Positions 46,749-54,526 of a stretch of DNA of 64,000 nt are shown in pieces. The position numbers and the translations under genes are program-made. Source of the stretch: DATKRB01 sp036501425 (GTDB taxonomy: Bacteria > Actinomycetota > Acidimicrobiia > Acidimicrobiales > RAAP-2); contig DASYAI010000032.1 in the NCBI GenBank assembly GCA_036501425.1, forward strand, positions 62,001-126,000, read 5' to 3'. Position 1 is the stretch's first letter; each line of letters begins with the position of its first letter. The notes under the pieces were generated by a model. The model was not told the DNA's origin. It saw nothing but the letters and a program-made list of their open reading frames with translations, and searched no databases.

Positions 46749-48026
46749 GTGAAGTTAATCGCCGTTTCATCCTGGTGCTTGTTAATCGGGGTTTTGTCGG
46801 TTTGCGCTGGGTGCAGTGAGTTCACGACCCAAGCACAGTCGCTTGCAGTCAACGTGTTTCCACCCCGCTTCGGGAACCCTCCCATTCCGTGGTGTCCGAA
46901 GGGATCGCTGACACTGGGTCCGGGCTCGGTGGTACCCGGCAACTTGTTGGCAAGCGTAGACTTCCTTAGTCGGACGACAGGCGTTGGAATCACCACGAAT
47001 AGATTTGAGTGTGTGAGCCGTAGTCCTGCTAGCCCAGGGCAGGCGCCCATCGCACCTACAGCGCATATTTACTTGCATGCACTGGATGGAGGAGAGCGTT
47101 GCCCGGAGGTCCTTGTCGTGTCGCACGATGGCGGGAAGCGCTGGATCGTTACTGGCCTGACCCTTCCCAGTTGGATGGGCGCTTCTGTGAGGGCTGGAGG
47201 TTCTCCTCCAACGCTCGTATTTTCCTCCATCACGAGTGGGCTGATCTCTATGAATGGGCGGCTAGCCTCAACGCGGGACGGCGGAAGGAGATGGAAACCG
47301 GTCGAGTTGGGATCGCGCGTTCTTGGGCTGGGCAGCGTCGGTCCGTCTCCCGCGGCGGTAACGCCCGGGACGTTTTGGTTAGATGAGGCGGGGTCTGGCT
47401 GGGTACAGGAGGGCCAGGTTCCGTCAATCGCGGGTTCCGCCACTGTGCAATGGTCGAAGGCGCGACCGAGCCAAGTAGTCGTCAGTTCGACCAGCCAAGA
47501 AGATTTCCGCGTTGCCTTCATCTCTACCGATCGCGGTGTTAACTGGTCGCTTCTAGTGTCGCCGTGCAGCACGCCCTTTCCGACGCTGAGCGATATCGCT
47601 GTAGCTCGCGGTGGCGGAATCGTGGCGGTGTGTAGTGGATCTGGATTCCCGTCGCCCTCAATGACATATGCGGCGCGAGCCATCTTCGCGTCGGCTAACG
47701 CTGGCCGGTTATGGATTCGCCGATCGTCGTATATACCGCCCGGACGCGACGTGTCCCTGGTTCCTCTTGGCCGAATGATTCATCTGGCCGCCTCGCCGTC
47801 CTCCTTGCTGTGGGCATCAGCACTTGGAGGTCCAGGGCGTCTCAGCTATCTTTCCGGCAGTTCTGACGGTGGTGACCACTGGTTTGACGTTCCGGAGAGC
47901 GACAATGCGGGCGAGGGCATCACCGTTTTTGTCGATCAGCGACACGGCTGGTTTCTCGTTCCGGCGAGGATGCTGATGCAGACCACTAATGGGGAAGCGT
48001 GGCACTTTTTGAACGGTGACCCGTGA
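46749..48026 (+). CDS. Exported Asp-box (BNR) repeat protein
   Basis: 425 residues, GTG start. The N-terminus KLIAVSSWCLLIGVLSVCAGCSEF is a signal peptide; CAGC might serve as a lipobox, so a lipoprotein is possible. The body carries Asp-box-like motifs (VVSHDGGKRWIVT, ASTRDGGRRWKPV, ISTDRGVNWSLLV, SGSSDGGDHWFDV), predicting a beta-propeller like the gene at 44410. It lies 39 bp after the aromatic-rich gene, so the three form one transcription unit. The function is unknown; the partners imply an extracellular role. Confidence 0.75.
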   Translation: MKLIAVSSWCLLIGVLSVCAGCSEFTTQAQSLAVNVFPPRFGNPPIPWCPKGSLTLGPGSVVPGNLLASVDFLSRTTGVGITTNRFECVSRSPASPGQAPIAPTAHIYLHALDGGERCPEVLVVSHDGGKRWIVTGLTLPSWMGASVRAGGSPPTLVFSSITSGLISMNGRLASTRDGGRRWKPVELGSRVLGLGSVGPSPAAVTPGTFWLDEAGSGWVQEGQVPSIAGSATVQWSKARPSQVVVSSTSQEDFRVAFISTDRGVNWSLLVSPCSTPFPTLSDIAVARGGGIVAVCSGSGFPSPSMTYAARAIFASANAGRLWIRRSSYIPPGRDVSLVPLGRMIHLAASPSSLLWASALGGPGRLSYLSGSSDGGDHWFDVPESDNAGEGITVFVDQRHGWFLVPARMLMQTTNGEAWHFLNGDP

Positions 48027-48032
48027 CGCGGG

Positions 48033-48700
48033 GTGTGTTTCGGGCAGGTCTGGCCTGCGCCCCCCAATGGCCTACCAGGTGACGGCCAAGGGTCGCATGG
48101 TGCATGCCTCGCGGGGCGTCACTACGCCCCCGCGACCGCTGCGCACGCCGAGAGCGTGCTGCGCGCCTCTTCCGACTTTCACCTCGATGTCGGCACCGGA
48201 CCGATGGTCAACCCTTGCCCCCTCGTGCGCGGCGCTCGCCGTTGACGCATCGAGGCACATCACAGCTCCCCTCGAGGCCTTCGCGGGCACACGCCGTAGC
48301 CGCTACCGGCCGAAGCTCGCCGCCCACGCTCCCCGGATGATCCCCGACGAGGTTTTCGACCAGCGTCTTCGCCAGGCTCTCCTCCCTTCGTGATCGGGCG
48401 CTGGTCTCTGTCGGCGTGCGGTCCGCCGAGCTGCTGGCGGCGACGGTCGGTGACGCCGATCCCGGGTGCCAACTCATCACCCTGGTCCGCAAAGGCACTC
48501 GCGCCATCCCAGCAGGTGCCGGCCTCACCCGATGCCTTCGTCTCTACCAGGCCGAGCTCGGAGGCCAGGTGCGGGCAGCGCCTGACCAGCTGCGGCTGTC
48601 AGACGTTGGTCGCCGAGTTTGCCGAGGTTCCGCAGTCTCGGCTGACGAGCCGGACCGCGGCGAATGCGGTCCCGCGACCGTCGATAGGCGCTGACGTGCC
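48033..48700 (+). pseudogene. Actinobacterial tyrosine recombinase (integrase) pseudogene
   Basis: Three successive frames carry collinear integrase segments: YAPATAAHAESVLRASSDFH and DVGTGPMVNPCPL (N-terminal SAM-like core-binding domain), then RYRPKLAAHAPRMIPDEVFDQ, then RSAELLAATVGDADPGCQLITLVRKGTR...LRLYQAEL (start of the catalytic domain). At least two frameshifts and a stop (48391-48393) break it, and the catalytic RHRY end is missing. It ends next to the aldo/keto reductase 3' end, the usual place of an integrase beside its attachment site. Confidence 0.7.
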
Positions 48701-48715
48701 CTTCTGACCGATAGC

Positions 48716-49690
48716 TCAGACGAAGCCCGCGACCTCGTGGGGGACGTAGGGCTCCTCCAGCAGGCCGATCTCCTCGGAGCTCAGCGCGAGGTCGACCGCG
48801 GCCACGGCGTCGTCGATGTGGTTGGGCTTGGTGGCGCCGACGATCGGCGCGGTGACGACCGGCTTGGAGAGCATCCACGCCAGCGCCACCTGGGCCCGGG
48901 GGACGCCGCGATCGGCGGCCACCTGTGCCACCCGGTCCACCACCGCCCGGTCGGAGGTCGCATGGTAGAGGCGACGCCCGAACTCGTCGGTGGCCGAGCG
49001 CTCGGTCTCCTCGTCCCAGTCCCGGGTGAGGCGACCTCGGGCGAGCGGGCTCCAGGGGATCACCCCGATGCCCTCGTCGGCGCAGAGCGGCAGCATCTCG
49101 CGCTCCTCCTCGCGGTTGAGCAGGTTGTAGTGGTCCTGCATGCTCACGAAGCGGGTCCAGCCGTGCCGTTCGGCCAGGTGGAGCGCCTTGGCGAACTGCC
49201 ACGCCCACATCGACGAGGCTCCGACGTAGCGGACCTTGCCCGAGCGCACCACGTCGTCGAGCGCCTGAAGGGTCTCCTCGAGCGGGGTGATCGGATCGAA
49301 GCGGTGGATCTGGTAGAGGTCGATGTACTCGGTTCCCAGACGGCGCAGGCTGTGGTCGACCTCGCTCAAGATGGCCTTGCGGGACAGACCGGCGCCGTTC
49401 GGCCCCCGGCGCATCGCCCCGTGCACCTTGGTGGCCAGGACCACCTCGTCGCGTTGGGCGAAATCGGCCAGCGCCCGGCCGACGATCTCCTCGCTCGACC
49501 CGGCCGAGTAGACGTTCGCGGTGTCGAAGAAGTTGATCCCCAGCTCGAGGGCCTGACGGATGAAGGGTCGGCTGGTCTCCTCGTCGAGGGACCAGGGATG
49601 GTTGCCACGTCCGGGCTCACCGAAGCTCATGCAACCCAGGCAGATGACCGACACGTCCAGCCCGGTGCGTCCCAGCTTGCGGTACTTCAT
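48716..49690 (-). CDS. Aldo/keto reductase
   Basis: 324-residue NADPH-dependent oxidoreductase of the AKR11/YajO-like group. Motifs: MKYRKLGRTGLDVSVICLGCMSFG, GINFFDTANVYSAGSSEEIVGRAL (catalytic Asp and Tyr), LATKVHG, YIDLYQIHRFDP (His), and IPWSPLARGRLTRDW. The ATG overlaps the stop of the SigF-like gene (ATGA), and GGAGG lies 5 nt upstream. It is the last gene of the anti-sigma/sigma operon, so it is likely stress-linked. Its last 160 bp are duplicated at 43434-43590. Confidence 0.92.
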   Translation of the reverse strand: MKYRKLGRTGLDVSVICLGCMSFGEPGRGNHPWSLDEETSRPFIRQALELGINFFDTANVYSAGSSEEIVGRALADFAQRDEVVLATKVHGAMRRGPNGAGLSRKAILSEVDHSLRRLGTEYIDLYQIHRFDPITPLEETLQALDDVVRSGKVRYVGASSMWAWQFAKALHLAERHGWTRFVSMQDHYNLLNREEEREMLPLCADEGIGVIPWSPLARGRLTRDWDEETERSATDEFGRRLYHATSDRAVVDRVAQVAADRGVPRAQVALAWMLSKPVVTAPIVGATKPNHIDDAVAAVDLALSSEEIGLLEEPYVPHEVAGFV

Positions 49691-50532
49691 CGCATCCTCC
49701 GATCGGTGCGTCGGGCCCCTCCCTCCGGGGCGCCTGGTGCGGTCGCTTCCGGCCCTTGCCCGACGGGCCGGCCGGTCCGGGCAGGATCGTCCTCGAACGC
49801 GGCGCGCAGCTGGGCCAGGCTGGCAGCGAGCAGGCGGGACACGTGCATCTGGCTCAGCCCGACCCGCTTGGCGATCTCGGACTGGGTCAGCCCCTCGACG
49901 AACCGGAGCCGGACGATGGTCTGCTGGCGGGCCGGAAGCCGTTGGAGTGCCGGCGTGAGCACCGTCCGGTCCTCGACGCCGGCGAAGCCGGTGTCGTTGT
50001 CCGCCAGGGTCTCGGCCAGCGTCTGGTCCTGCCGTCCGGTCACGTCGATCGACGTGGCCCGGTACCCCTGGCCGGCGTCGAGCGCCTCGAGCACCGCCTC
50101 CTCGCTCGCCCCGGTGGCGACGGCGAGCTCGTGAACGGTGGGCGATCGGCCCAGCTCCTGGGACAGGGCGCCGATGGCCTGGCCGAGCTCGAGGTAGAGC
50201 TCCTGGATGCGCCGTGGGGCGCGCACCATCCATCCCTTGTCGCGGAAGTGGCGCTTCAGCTCACCGATCACCGTCTGGGTGGCGAACGTGCTGAACTCCA
50301 CCCCCCGGGCCGGGTCGAAGCGATCCACCGAGGTGAGGATGCCGACCGACGCGACCTGAAGGAGGTCGTCGAACGGCTCGCCGCGGTTGGCGAAACGCCG
50401 GGCGAGGTGGTGCGCCAACCCGATGTGGGCGTTCACCAGCTCGTGGCGCAGGGCCGGGTCCCGGGTCGCGGCGAAGGCCGCGAACTTCTCCCTCAGCTCC
50501 TCGCGAGCCAGTCGCCGCTCGTCGTTGACCAT
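49687..50532 (-). CDS. RNA polymerase sigma factor, SigB/SigF type
   Basis: 281 residues, an alternative sigma-70 (group 3) factor. Region 2 is visible as LVNAHIGLAHHLARRFANRGEPFDDLLQVASVGILTSVDRFDPARGVEFSTFATQTVIGELKRHFRDKGW. Region 3 begins SQELGRSPTVHELAVATGASEEAVLEAL, and region 4 is LPARQQTIVRLRFVEGLTQSEIAKRVGLSQMHVSRLL. The ATG at 50532 overlaps the stop of the upstream regulator by one base (TGATG); an in-frame ATG at 50574 has a better ribosome site and is the alternative. Likely drives general stress genes. Confidence 0.88.
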   Translation of the reverse strand: MVNDERRLAREELREKFAAFAATRDPALRHELVNAHIGLAHHLARRFANRGEPFDDLLQVASVGILTSVDRFDPARGVEFSTFATQTVIGELKRHFRDKGWMVRAPRRIQELYLELGQAIGALSQELGRSPTVHELAVATGASEEAVLEALDAGQGYRATSIDVTGRQDQTLAETLADNDTGFAGVEDRTVLTPALQRLPARQQTIVRLRFVEGLTQSEIAKRVGLSQMHVSRLLAASLAQLRAAFEDDPARTGRPVGQGPEATAPGAPEGGARRTDRRMR

Positions 50533-50963
50533 CAGCGGCCGTTCTCGGCCCTTCGCTTCCGCAGCCAACGGCATTCCTGCCCCTCGACGATCCCTCTGCC
50601 GTGCTCGTCGACCAGCGCGTCGAGGATGCGGGCCGACAGCTCGTCCTGCTCGTCCAGGTCGTCGCGGTCGGCCGCCGAGTCCGCCCCCGGCGCGGCCTCG
50701 GAGCCGGTGGCGCCCGGGCCTCCGGCGGTGGCCAACGTGGCCGAGATCTCGATCGCCCCCCGCTCGCGCTCGAAGCGCAGATGCAGGCGGCCCCCGGCCC
50801 CCCGGCGCAGGTAGGGCAGACACAGCTCCTCGACGGCCAGCCGGAGATCCTCCACCTCTTCCACGCCGAACTCGGCCCGAGCCGCCACCGCGGCCGCAGT
50901 CAGGCGGGCGAGCACGACGAGGTCCGCTTCGACCGGGAACGCCAGGTCGACGACGTCACCCAC
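50532..50963 (-). CDS. Anti-sigma factor, RsbW/UsfX-like
   Basis: 143 residues from GTG 50963, which has GGAGG 8 nt upstream; an ATG at 51041 would add 26 low-complexity residues. The fold resembles anti-sigma HATPase proteins (VGDVVDLAFPVEADLVVLARLTAAAVAARAEFGVEEVEDLRLAVEELC). The N-box Asn is replaced (EELCLP) and no DxGxG motif follows, so ATP binding and kinase activity are doubtful. As I recall, mycobacterial UsfX also deviates here. Coupled to the sigma gene, it most likely binds and holds SigF. Confidence 0.75.
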   Translation of the reverse strand: MGDVVDLAFPVEADLVVLARLTAAAVAARAEFGVEEVEDLRLAVEELCLPYLRRGAGGRLHLRFERERGAIEISATLATAGGPGATGSEAAPGADSAADRDDLDEQDELSARILDALVDEHGRGIVEGQECRWLRKRRAENGR

Positions 50964-51152
50964 GCTGGATCCCTCCGTGGAGTCTGCTCGGGCGCCGGGT
51001 GCCCGGCGACGGCTTGGGGCGCGCACGCCCGGGGTCATCATGCCCCAATCCTCGGTTTCCCATGCCTGGGATCCGGAGCTGCCCCTCCGGGGCAGTAAAC
51101 CGGGGCGGCGGGCGTCGCGCCCGCAGGGAGCGCGCGCTCACGGATCGCGCGC

Positions 51153-51608
51153 TCAGAGGCGGAGCGGGCGGATCGGGGCGGCCACCAAGGTGGGCTCGTT
51201 CGCCCAGTCCACGCCGGGGACGTCCACGTACAGCTCGACCTCGTTGCCGTCGGGGTCGAGGATGTAGAGGCTGTGGGTCACGGTGTGGTCGGACGCCCCC
51301 ACCACCGGCGCCCCGGCGGCCTGCACCCGGTCGAGCATCTGGCGTAGCTCGTCATCGGTGGTCCCGACCTTCAGTCCGAAGTGGTACAGGCCCACCCGGC
51401 GCCCTGCCGGCTGCGCCGGCGCGTCGTCGCCCACCTCGATCAGGAGCAGCTCGTGGTGGGTGCGTCCCCCGCTGAAGGCCGCCATGCCCCGCTCCTCGCC
51501 GGGCCCGGGCAGGACCTGTCGCCACCCGAGGACGTCCCGGTAGAACTCGGCCGACCGGGCGGCGTCTCGTACGTAGAGCACGATGTGCCCCAGCTCACTC
51601 ACGCCCAT
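51153..51608 (-). CDS. VOC (glyoxalase/extradiol dioxygenase fold) protein
   Basis: 151 residues with two beta-alpha-beta-beta-beta modules: LGHIVLYVRDAARSAEFYRDVLGWRQV and LYHFGLKVGTTDDELRQML...DHTVTHSLYILDPDGNEVELYVDVPG. Candidate metal ligands are His8, His76 and the Glu in NEVELY. Similar to CatE-like ring-cleavage or glyoxalase-type proteins; reaction unknown. The ATG follows AAGGAGG by 5 nt. Monocistronic. Confidence 0.83.
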   Translation of the reverse strand: MGVSELGHIVLYVRDAARSAEFYRDVLGWRQVLPGPGEERGMAAFSGGRTHHELLLIEVGDDAPAQPAGRRVGLYHFGLKVGTTDDELRQMLDRVQAAGAPVVGASDHTVTHSLYILDPDGNEVELYVDVPGVDWANEPTLVAAPIRPLRL

Positions 51609-51620
51609 GGGTCCTCCTTG

Positions 51621-51640
51621 GTCCGGCCGCCCGGCCGGAC
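51621..51640. promoter_or_regulatory. 20-bp inverted repeat just upstream of the VOC gene
   Basis: GTCCGGCCG / CGGCCGGAC, 9-bp arms separated by 2 nt, starting 13 bp upstream of the VOC start codon. It could be a regulator site or a leader hairpin. Confidence 0.4.
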
Positions 51641-51707
51641 GTCTCGCTCGATCGGTGCGACCTGGTCATTACCGGCCTGGTCGCTACTAGCTCACCAGCC
51701 TGGTCAC

Positions 51708-51752
51708 CACCGGCCCGGCGCCAACAACTCCTACAACGTCGCCGGGCCGGTG
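51708..51752 (-). terminator. 13-bp stem-loop after valS
   Basis: Perfect 13-bp arms CACCGGCCCGGCG / CGCCGGGCCGGTG with a 19-nt A/C-rich loop, 76 bp beyond the valS stop. The strongest terminator-like structure in the window; it could work in either direction. Confidence 0.6.
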
Positions 51753-51827
51753 ATCATGCCCGTGTCGCCCGGCCGGGGCCAGCCGACGGCCTCCGCCGGG
51801 TCCCGCCCCACCCCGCCCCGCCGTTCC

Positions 51828-54506
51828 TCAGTCGACCGCCAGCACCACCTGGACGTCGCCGCCGCCCTCGGTCTCGGTGAGGACCAGCTCCTGTATCCCA
51901 CCCGCGTCGACCAGGTCGGCGCGGGCCGCTCGGAGGGCGTCGAGCCGTCCCGACCGGTCCAGGACCTCCAGCCGGGCCACCCGGGCCCGCATCGAGCGCT
52001 TCGCCGCCGTCTTGGCCCGCCGGACCGCGCCCAGCACCTCGGCCGCCACGTCCAGCACGTCCTCCGCCGGGTCGGCGCCCGGGGCCAGGGCGAGATCCGC
52101 CGGGCCGGGCCAGGTCGCCCGGTGGACCGATCCCTCCTGCCACCACGACCACGCCTCCTCGGTCACGTAGGGCAGGAACGGCGCCAGCAGCCGGAGCTGC
52201 ACCGACAGGGCCGCGGCGAGGGCGGCCCGGGCGGACAGGGTGGGACCCCCGGGCCGGCCGGCATCCGGGCCGCCGTAGGCCCGGGACTTCACCAGCTCGA
52301 GATAGTCGTCGCAGAACACCCAGAAGAAGGTCTCCGCCCGCTCGAGCGCGGTGGTGTACTCGTAGGCCTCAAGTGCCCCGGTCGCCTCCTCGACCACCGT
52401 GGCGAGCCGCCGGAGCATGTGGCGGTCCAGCGGCTCGGACACGGCGGAGAGGGGGGGCACGCCGCCTCCCTCCAGGCGTCCGAGGGCGAACTTGGAGGCG
52501 TTGAGCACCTTGATGGCCAGTCGCCGGCCCACCTTCATCTGCCCCTCGTCCACCGCGGTGTCGGTGCCCGGGCGGCCGCTCGCCGCCCAGTAGCGGACCG
52601 AGTCGGCGCCGTGGCGCTCGAGGAGCGGGAGCGGGGTGACCACGTTGCCCTTGGACTTGGACATCTTCTTGCGGTCCGGGTCGAGCACCCACCCCGAGAT
52701 GGCCACGTCGCTCCACGGCAGCGAGCCGGCTTCCTGCTCCGCCCGCACGACCGTGGTGAAGAGCCAGGTCCGGATGATGTCGTGGGCCTGGGGTCGCACG
52801 TCCATGGGGAAGACCCGGGCGAAGAGGTCCTCGTCGTGCCCCCAGCGACCGGCGATCTGGGGGGTGAGCGACGAGGTGGCCCAGGTGTCCATCACGTCGG
52901 GGTCGCCGACGAAGCCCCCCGGCTCGTTGCGCTGCTCGGGCCGGTACCCGTCGGGCACGTCGGTCGAGGGATCGACGGGCAGCCGATCCTCGGCCGGGGA
53001 CAGCGGATGGCCGAAGTCGATCGCCCCGTCGGTGCCGAGGGGGTACCACAAGGGGATGGGAACGCCGAAGAAGCGCTGGCGGCTGATGTTCCAGTCGGCG
53101 CTCAGGCCCTCCACCCACGAGCGATAGCGCTGGGCCATGTACGGCGGGTGCCAGCGCAGCTCCTCCCCGCGCTCCAAGAGGCGCTCGCGCAGGTCGAGGG
53201 TGCGGACGAACCACTGGCGTGACGACACGATCTCGAGCGGGCGCTCGCCCCGCTCGTAGAACTTGACCGGATGGGTGATCGGCCGGGGCGGGCCGACCAG
53301 CGCCCCGGCGGCCTCCAGCTGCTCGACGATCGCCGCCTGCGCCTGGCGGACGGTGCGACCCACCAGGCCGGCGTAGTGGGCCGCCGCGCCGGCGGGGTCC
53401 TCGGTCTCCCAGCCCGGCGATCCCCAGGCCACGGGCTCGAGCCGGCCGTCGCGGCCGACGACCGTCCGGGTGGGCAGCCCCAGCTCGCGCCACCACACCA
53501 CGTCGGTGGTGTCCCCGAACGTGCAGACCATGGCGATGCCCGAGCCCTTTTCGGGGTCGGCCTGCGGGTGGGCCAGGACCGGCACGACGGTGCCGAACAG
53601 GGGGGTGCGCACCGAAGCCCCGAAGAGCGGCGCGTACCGCCCGTCGTCGGGGTGGGCGACCAGCGCCACGCAGGCCGGCAGCAGCTCGGGCCGGGTGGTC
53701 TCGATCTCGACCGCCGGGCCTCCGCCGTGGCCCTCGAAGCGCAGCCGGTGGTAGGCGCCCGGCCGCTCCCGGTCCTCCAGCTCGGCTTGGGACACCGCGG
53801 TGGCGAAGTCGACGTCCCACAGCGTCGGTGCGGTCTGCTGGTACACCTCCCCCCGGGCCAGCGCCCGCACGAAGCTGCGCTGCGAGGCCCGGCGGGCGCC
53901 CTCGTCGATGGTGGCGTAGGCGAGCCCCCAGTCCACGGAGAGCCCCAGCGTCCGCCATAGCGTCTCGAAGGCCTGCTCGTCGGCGGCGGTGAGCCGCTCG
54001 CACAGCTGGACGAAGTTGGGTCGCGACACCGCCAGCGCCGGGGTGGGCGGCCTCGCCGGTGGCTCGAAGCCCGGGTCGAAGGGCAGCGAGGGGTCGCAGC
54101 GCACCCCGTAGAAGTTCTGCACCCGCCGCTCGGTCGGGAGCCCGTTGTCGTCCCAACCCATGGGGTAGAAGACCGCCTTGCCCCGCATGCGCTGGAAGCG
54201 GGCGACCGTGTCGGTATGGGTGTAGGAGAACACGTGCCCGATGTGGAGGGTGCCCGACACGGTCGGTGGGGGCGTGTCGATCGAGAAGACGTCGGCCCGT
54301 TCGGCTCGGCGGTCGAACCGGTAGGTGCCGTCGGCCTCCCAGCGGGCCGACCACTTGGCCTCCAGCCCCTCGAGCCCGGGCCGCTCGGGCACCCCGACGC
54401 CGCGTCCCGCGCCGGGGTCGCCGGGCCCGGTCCCGCGGCCCGGGACGGTCGCGGACCGGCCGATCGTGGCCCCGTCAGGGCTGGCTCCGGGGGCTGGCGC
54501 GGTCAT
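51828..54506 (-). CDS. valS: Valyl-tRNA synthetase
   Basis: 892-residue class I synthetase charging tRNA-Val. HIGH box at residues ~88-91 (SGTLHIGHVF), MGWDDNGLPTERRV, the editing-domain region with TTRPELLPACVALVAHPDD, and KMSKSKGNV of the KMSKS loop. A ~45-residue Gly/Pro-rich extension precedes the usual N-terminus. The C-terminal half has the anticodon-binding fold, then a short Arg-rich end. The ATG is only 20 bp from the divergent cysS start, so little or no leader is possible. Confidence 0.95.
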   Translation of the reverse strand: MTAPAPGASPDGATIGRSATVPGRGTGPGDPGAGRGVGVPERPGLEGLEAKWSARWEADGTYRFDRRAERADVFSIDTPPPTVSGTLHIGHVFSYTHTDTVARFQRMRGKAVFYPMGWDDNGLPTERRVQNFYGVRCDPSLPFDPGFEPPARPPTPALAVSRPNFVQLCERLTAADEQAFETLWRTLGLSVDWGLAYATIDEGARRASQRSFVRALARGEVYQQTAPTLWDVDFATAVSQAELEDRERPGAYHRLRFEGHGGGPAVEIETTRPELLPACVALVAHPDDGRYAPLFGASVRTPLFGTVVPVLAHPQADPEKGSGIAMVCTFGDTTDVVWWRELGLPTRTVVGRDGRLEPVAWGSPGWETEDPAGAAAHYAGLVGRTVRQAQAAIVEQLEAAGALVGPPRPITHPVKFYERGERPLEIVSSRQWFVRTLDLRERLLERGEELRWHPPYMAQRYRSWVEGLSADWNISRQRFFGVPIPLWYPLGTDGAIDFGHPLSPAEDRLPVDPSTDVPDGYRPEQRNEPGGFVGDPDVMDTWATSSLTPQIAGRWGHDEDLFARVFPMDVRPQAHDIIRTWLFTTVVRAEQEAGSLPWSDVAISGWVLDPDRKKMSKSKGNVVTPLPLLERHGADSVRYWAASGRPGTDTAVDEGQMKVGRRLAIKVLNASKFALGRLEGGGVPPLSAVSEPLDRHMLRRLATVVEEATGALEAYEYTTALERAETFFWVFCDDYLELVKSRAYGGPDAGRPGGPTLSARAALAAALSVQLRLLAPFLPYVTEEAWSWWQEGSVHRATWPGPADLALAPGADPAEDVLDVAAEVLGAVRRAKTAAKRSMRARVARLEVLDRSGRLDALRAARADLVDAGGIQELVLTETEGGGDVQVVLAVD

Positions 54507-54514
54507 GTGCGGGT

Positions 54515-54521
54515 TACCGTA
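54515..54521. promoter_or_regulatory. Symmetrical bidirectional -10 element between valS and cysS
   Basis: TACCGTA reads as TACCGT on the plus strand (54515-54520) and TACGGT on the minus strand (54521-54516). Both fit the TAnnnT -10 pattern. The cysS GTG begins 6 nt after the plus-strand hexamer and the valS ATG 9 nt after the minus-strand one, so both transcripts could be leaderless or nearly so. Confidence 0.45.
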
Positions 54522-54526
54522 GCTGG

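Larger units (their letters stand above)
40444..48715. mobile_element. Accessory island with transposase and integrase debris
   Basis: The interval between two ordinary high-GC genes contains stretches visibly poorer in G+C (about 41.0-42.2 and 44.2-48.0 kb). It holds remnants of at least two transposases, an integrase pseudogene, interrupted secreted-protein genes and a duplicated gene end. These together mark recently or repeatedly acquired DNA. Its exact boundaries are an inference; the better-defined part is 43434-48715. Confidence 0.65.

Noticed and set aside
48390..48707. Short plus-strand frames as independent small genes
   Set aside because: They are collinear pieces of a broken integrase, each continuing the homology of the previous frame.
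50964..51041. Longer anti-sigma start at ATG 51041
   Set aside because: It adds 26 low-complexity Arg/Ala/Pro residues, whereas GTG 50963 has GGAGG at 8 nt and begins the recognisable domain.
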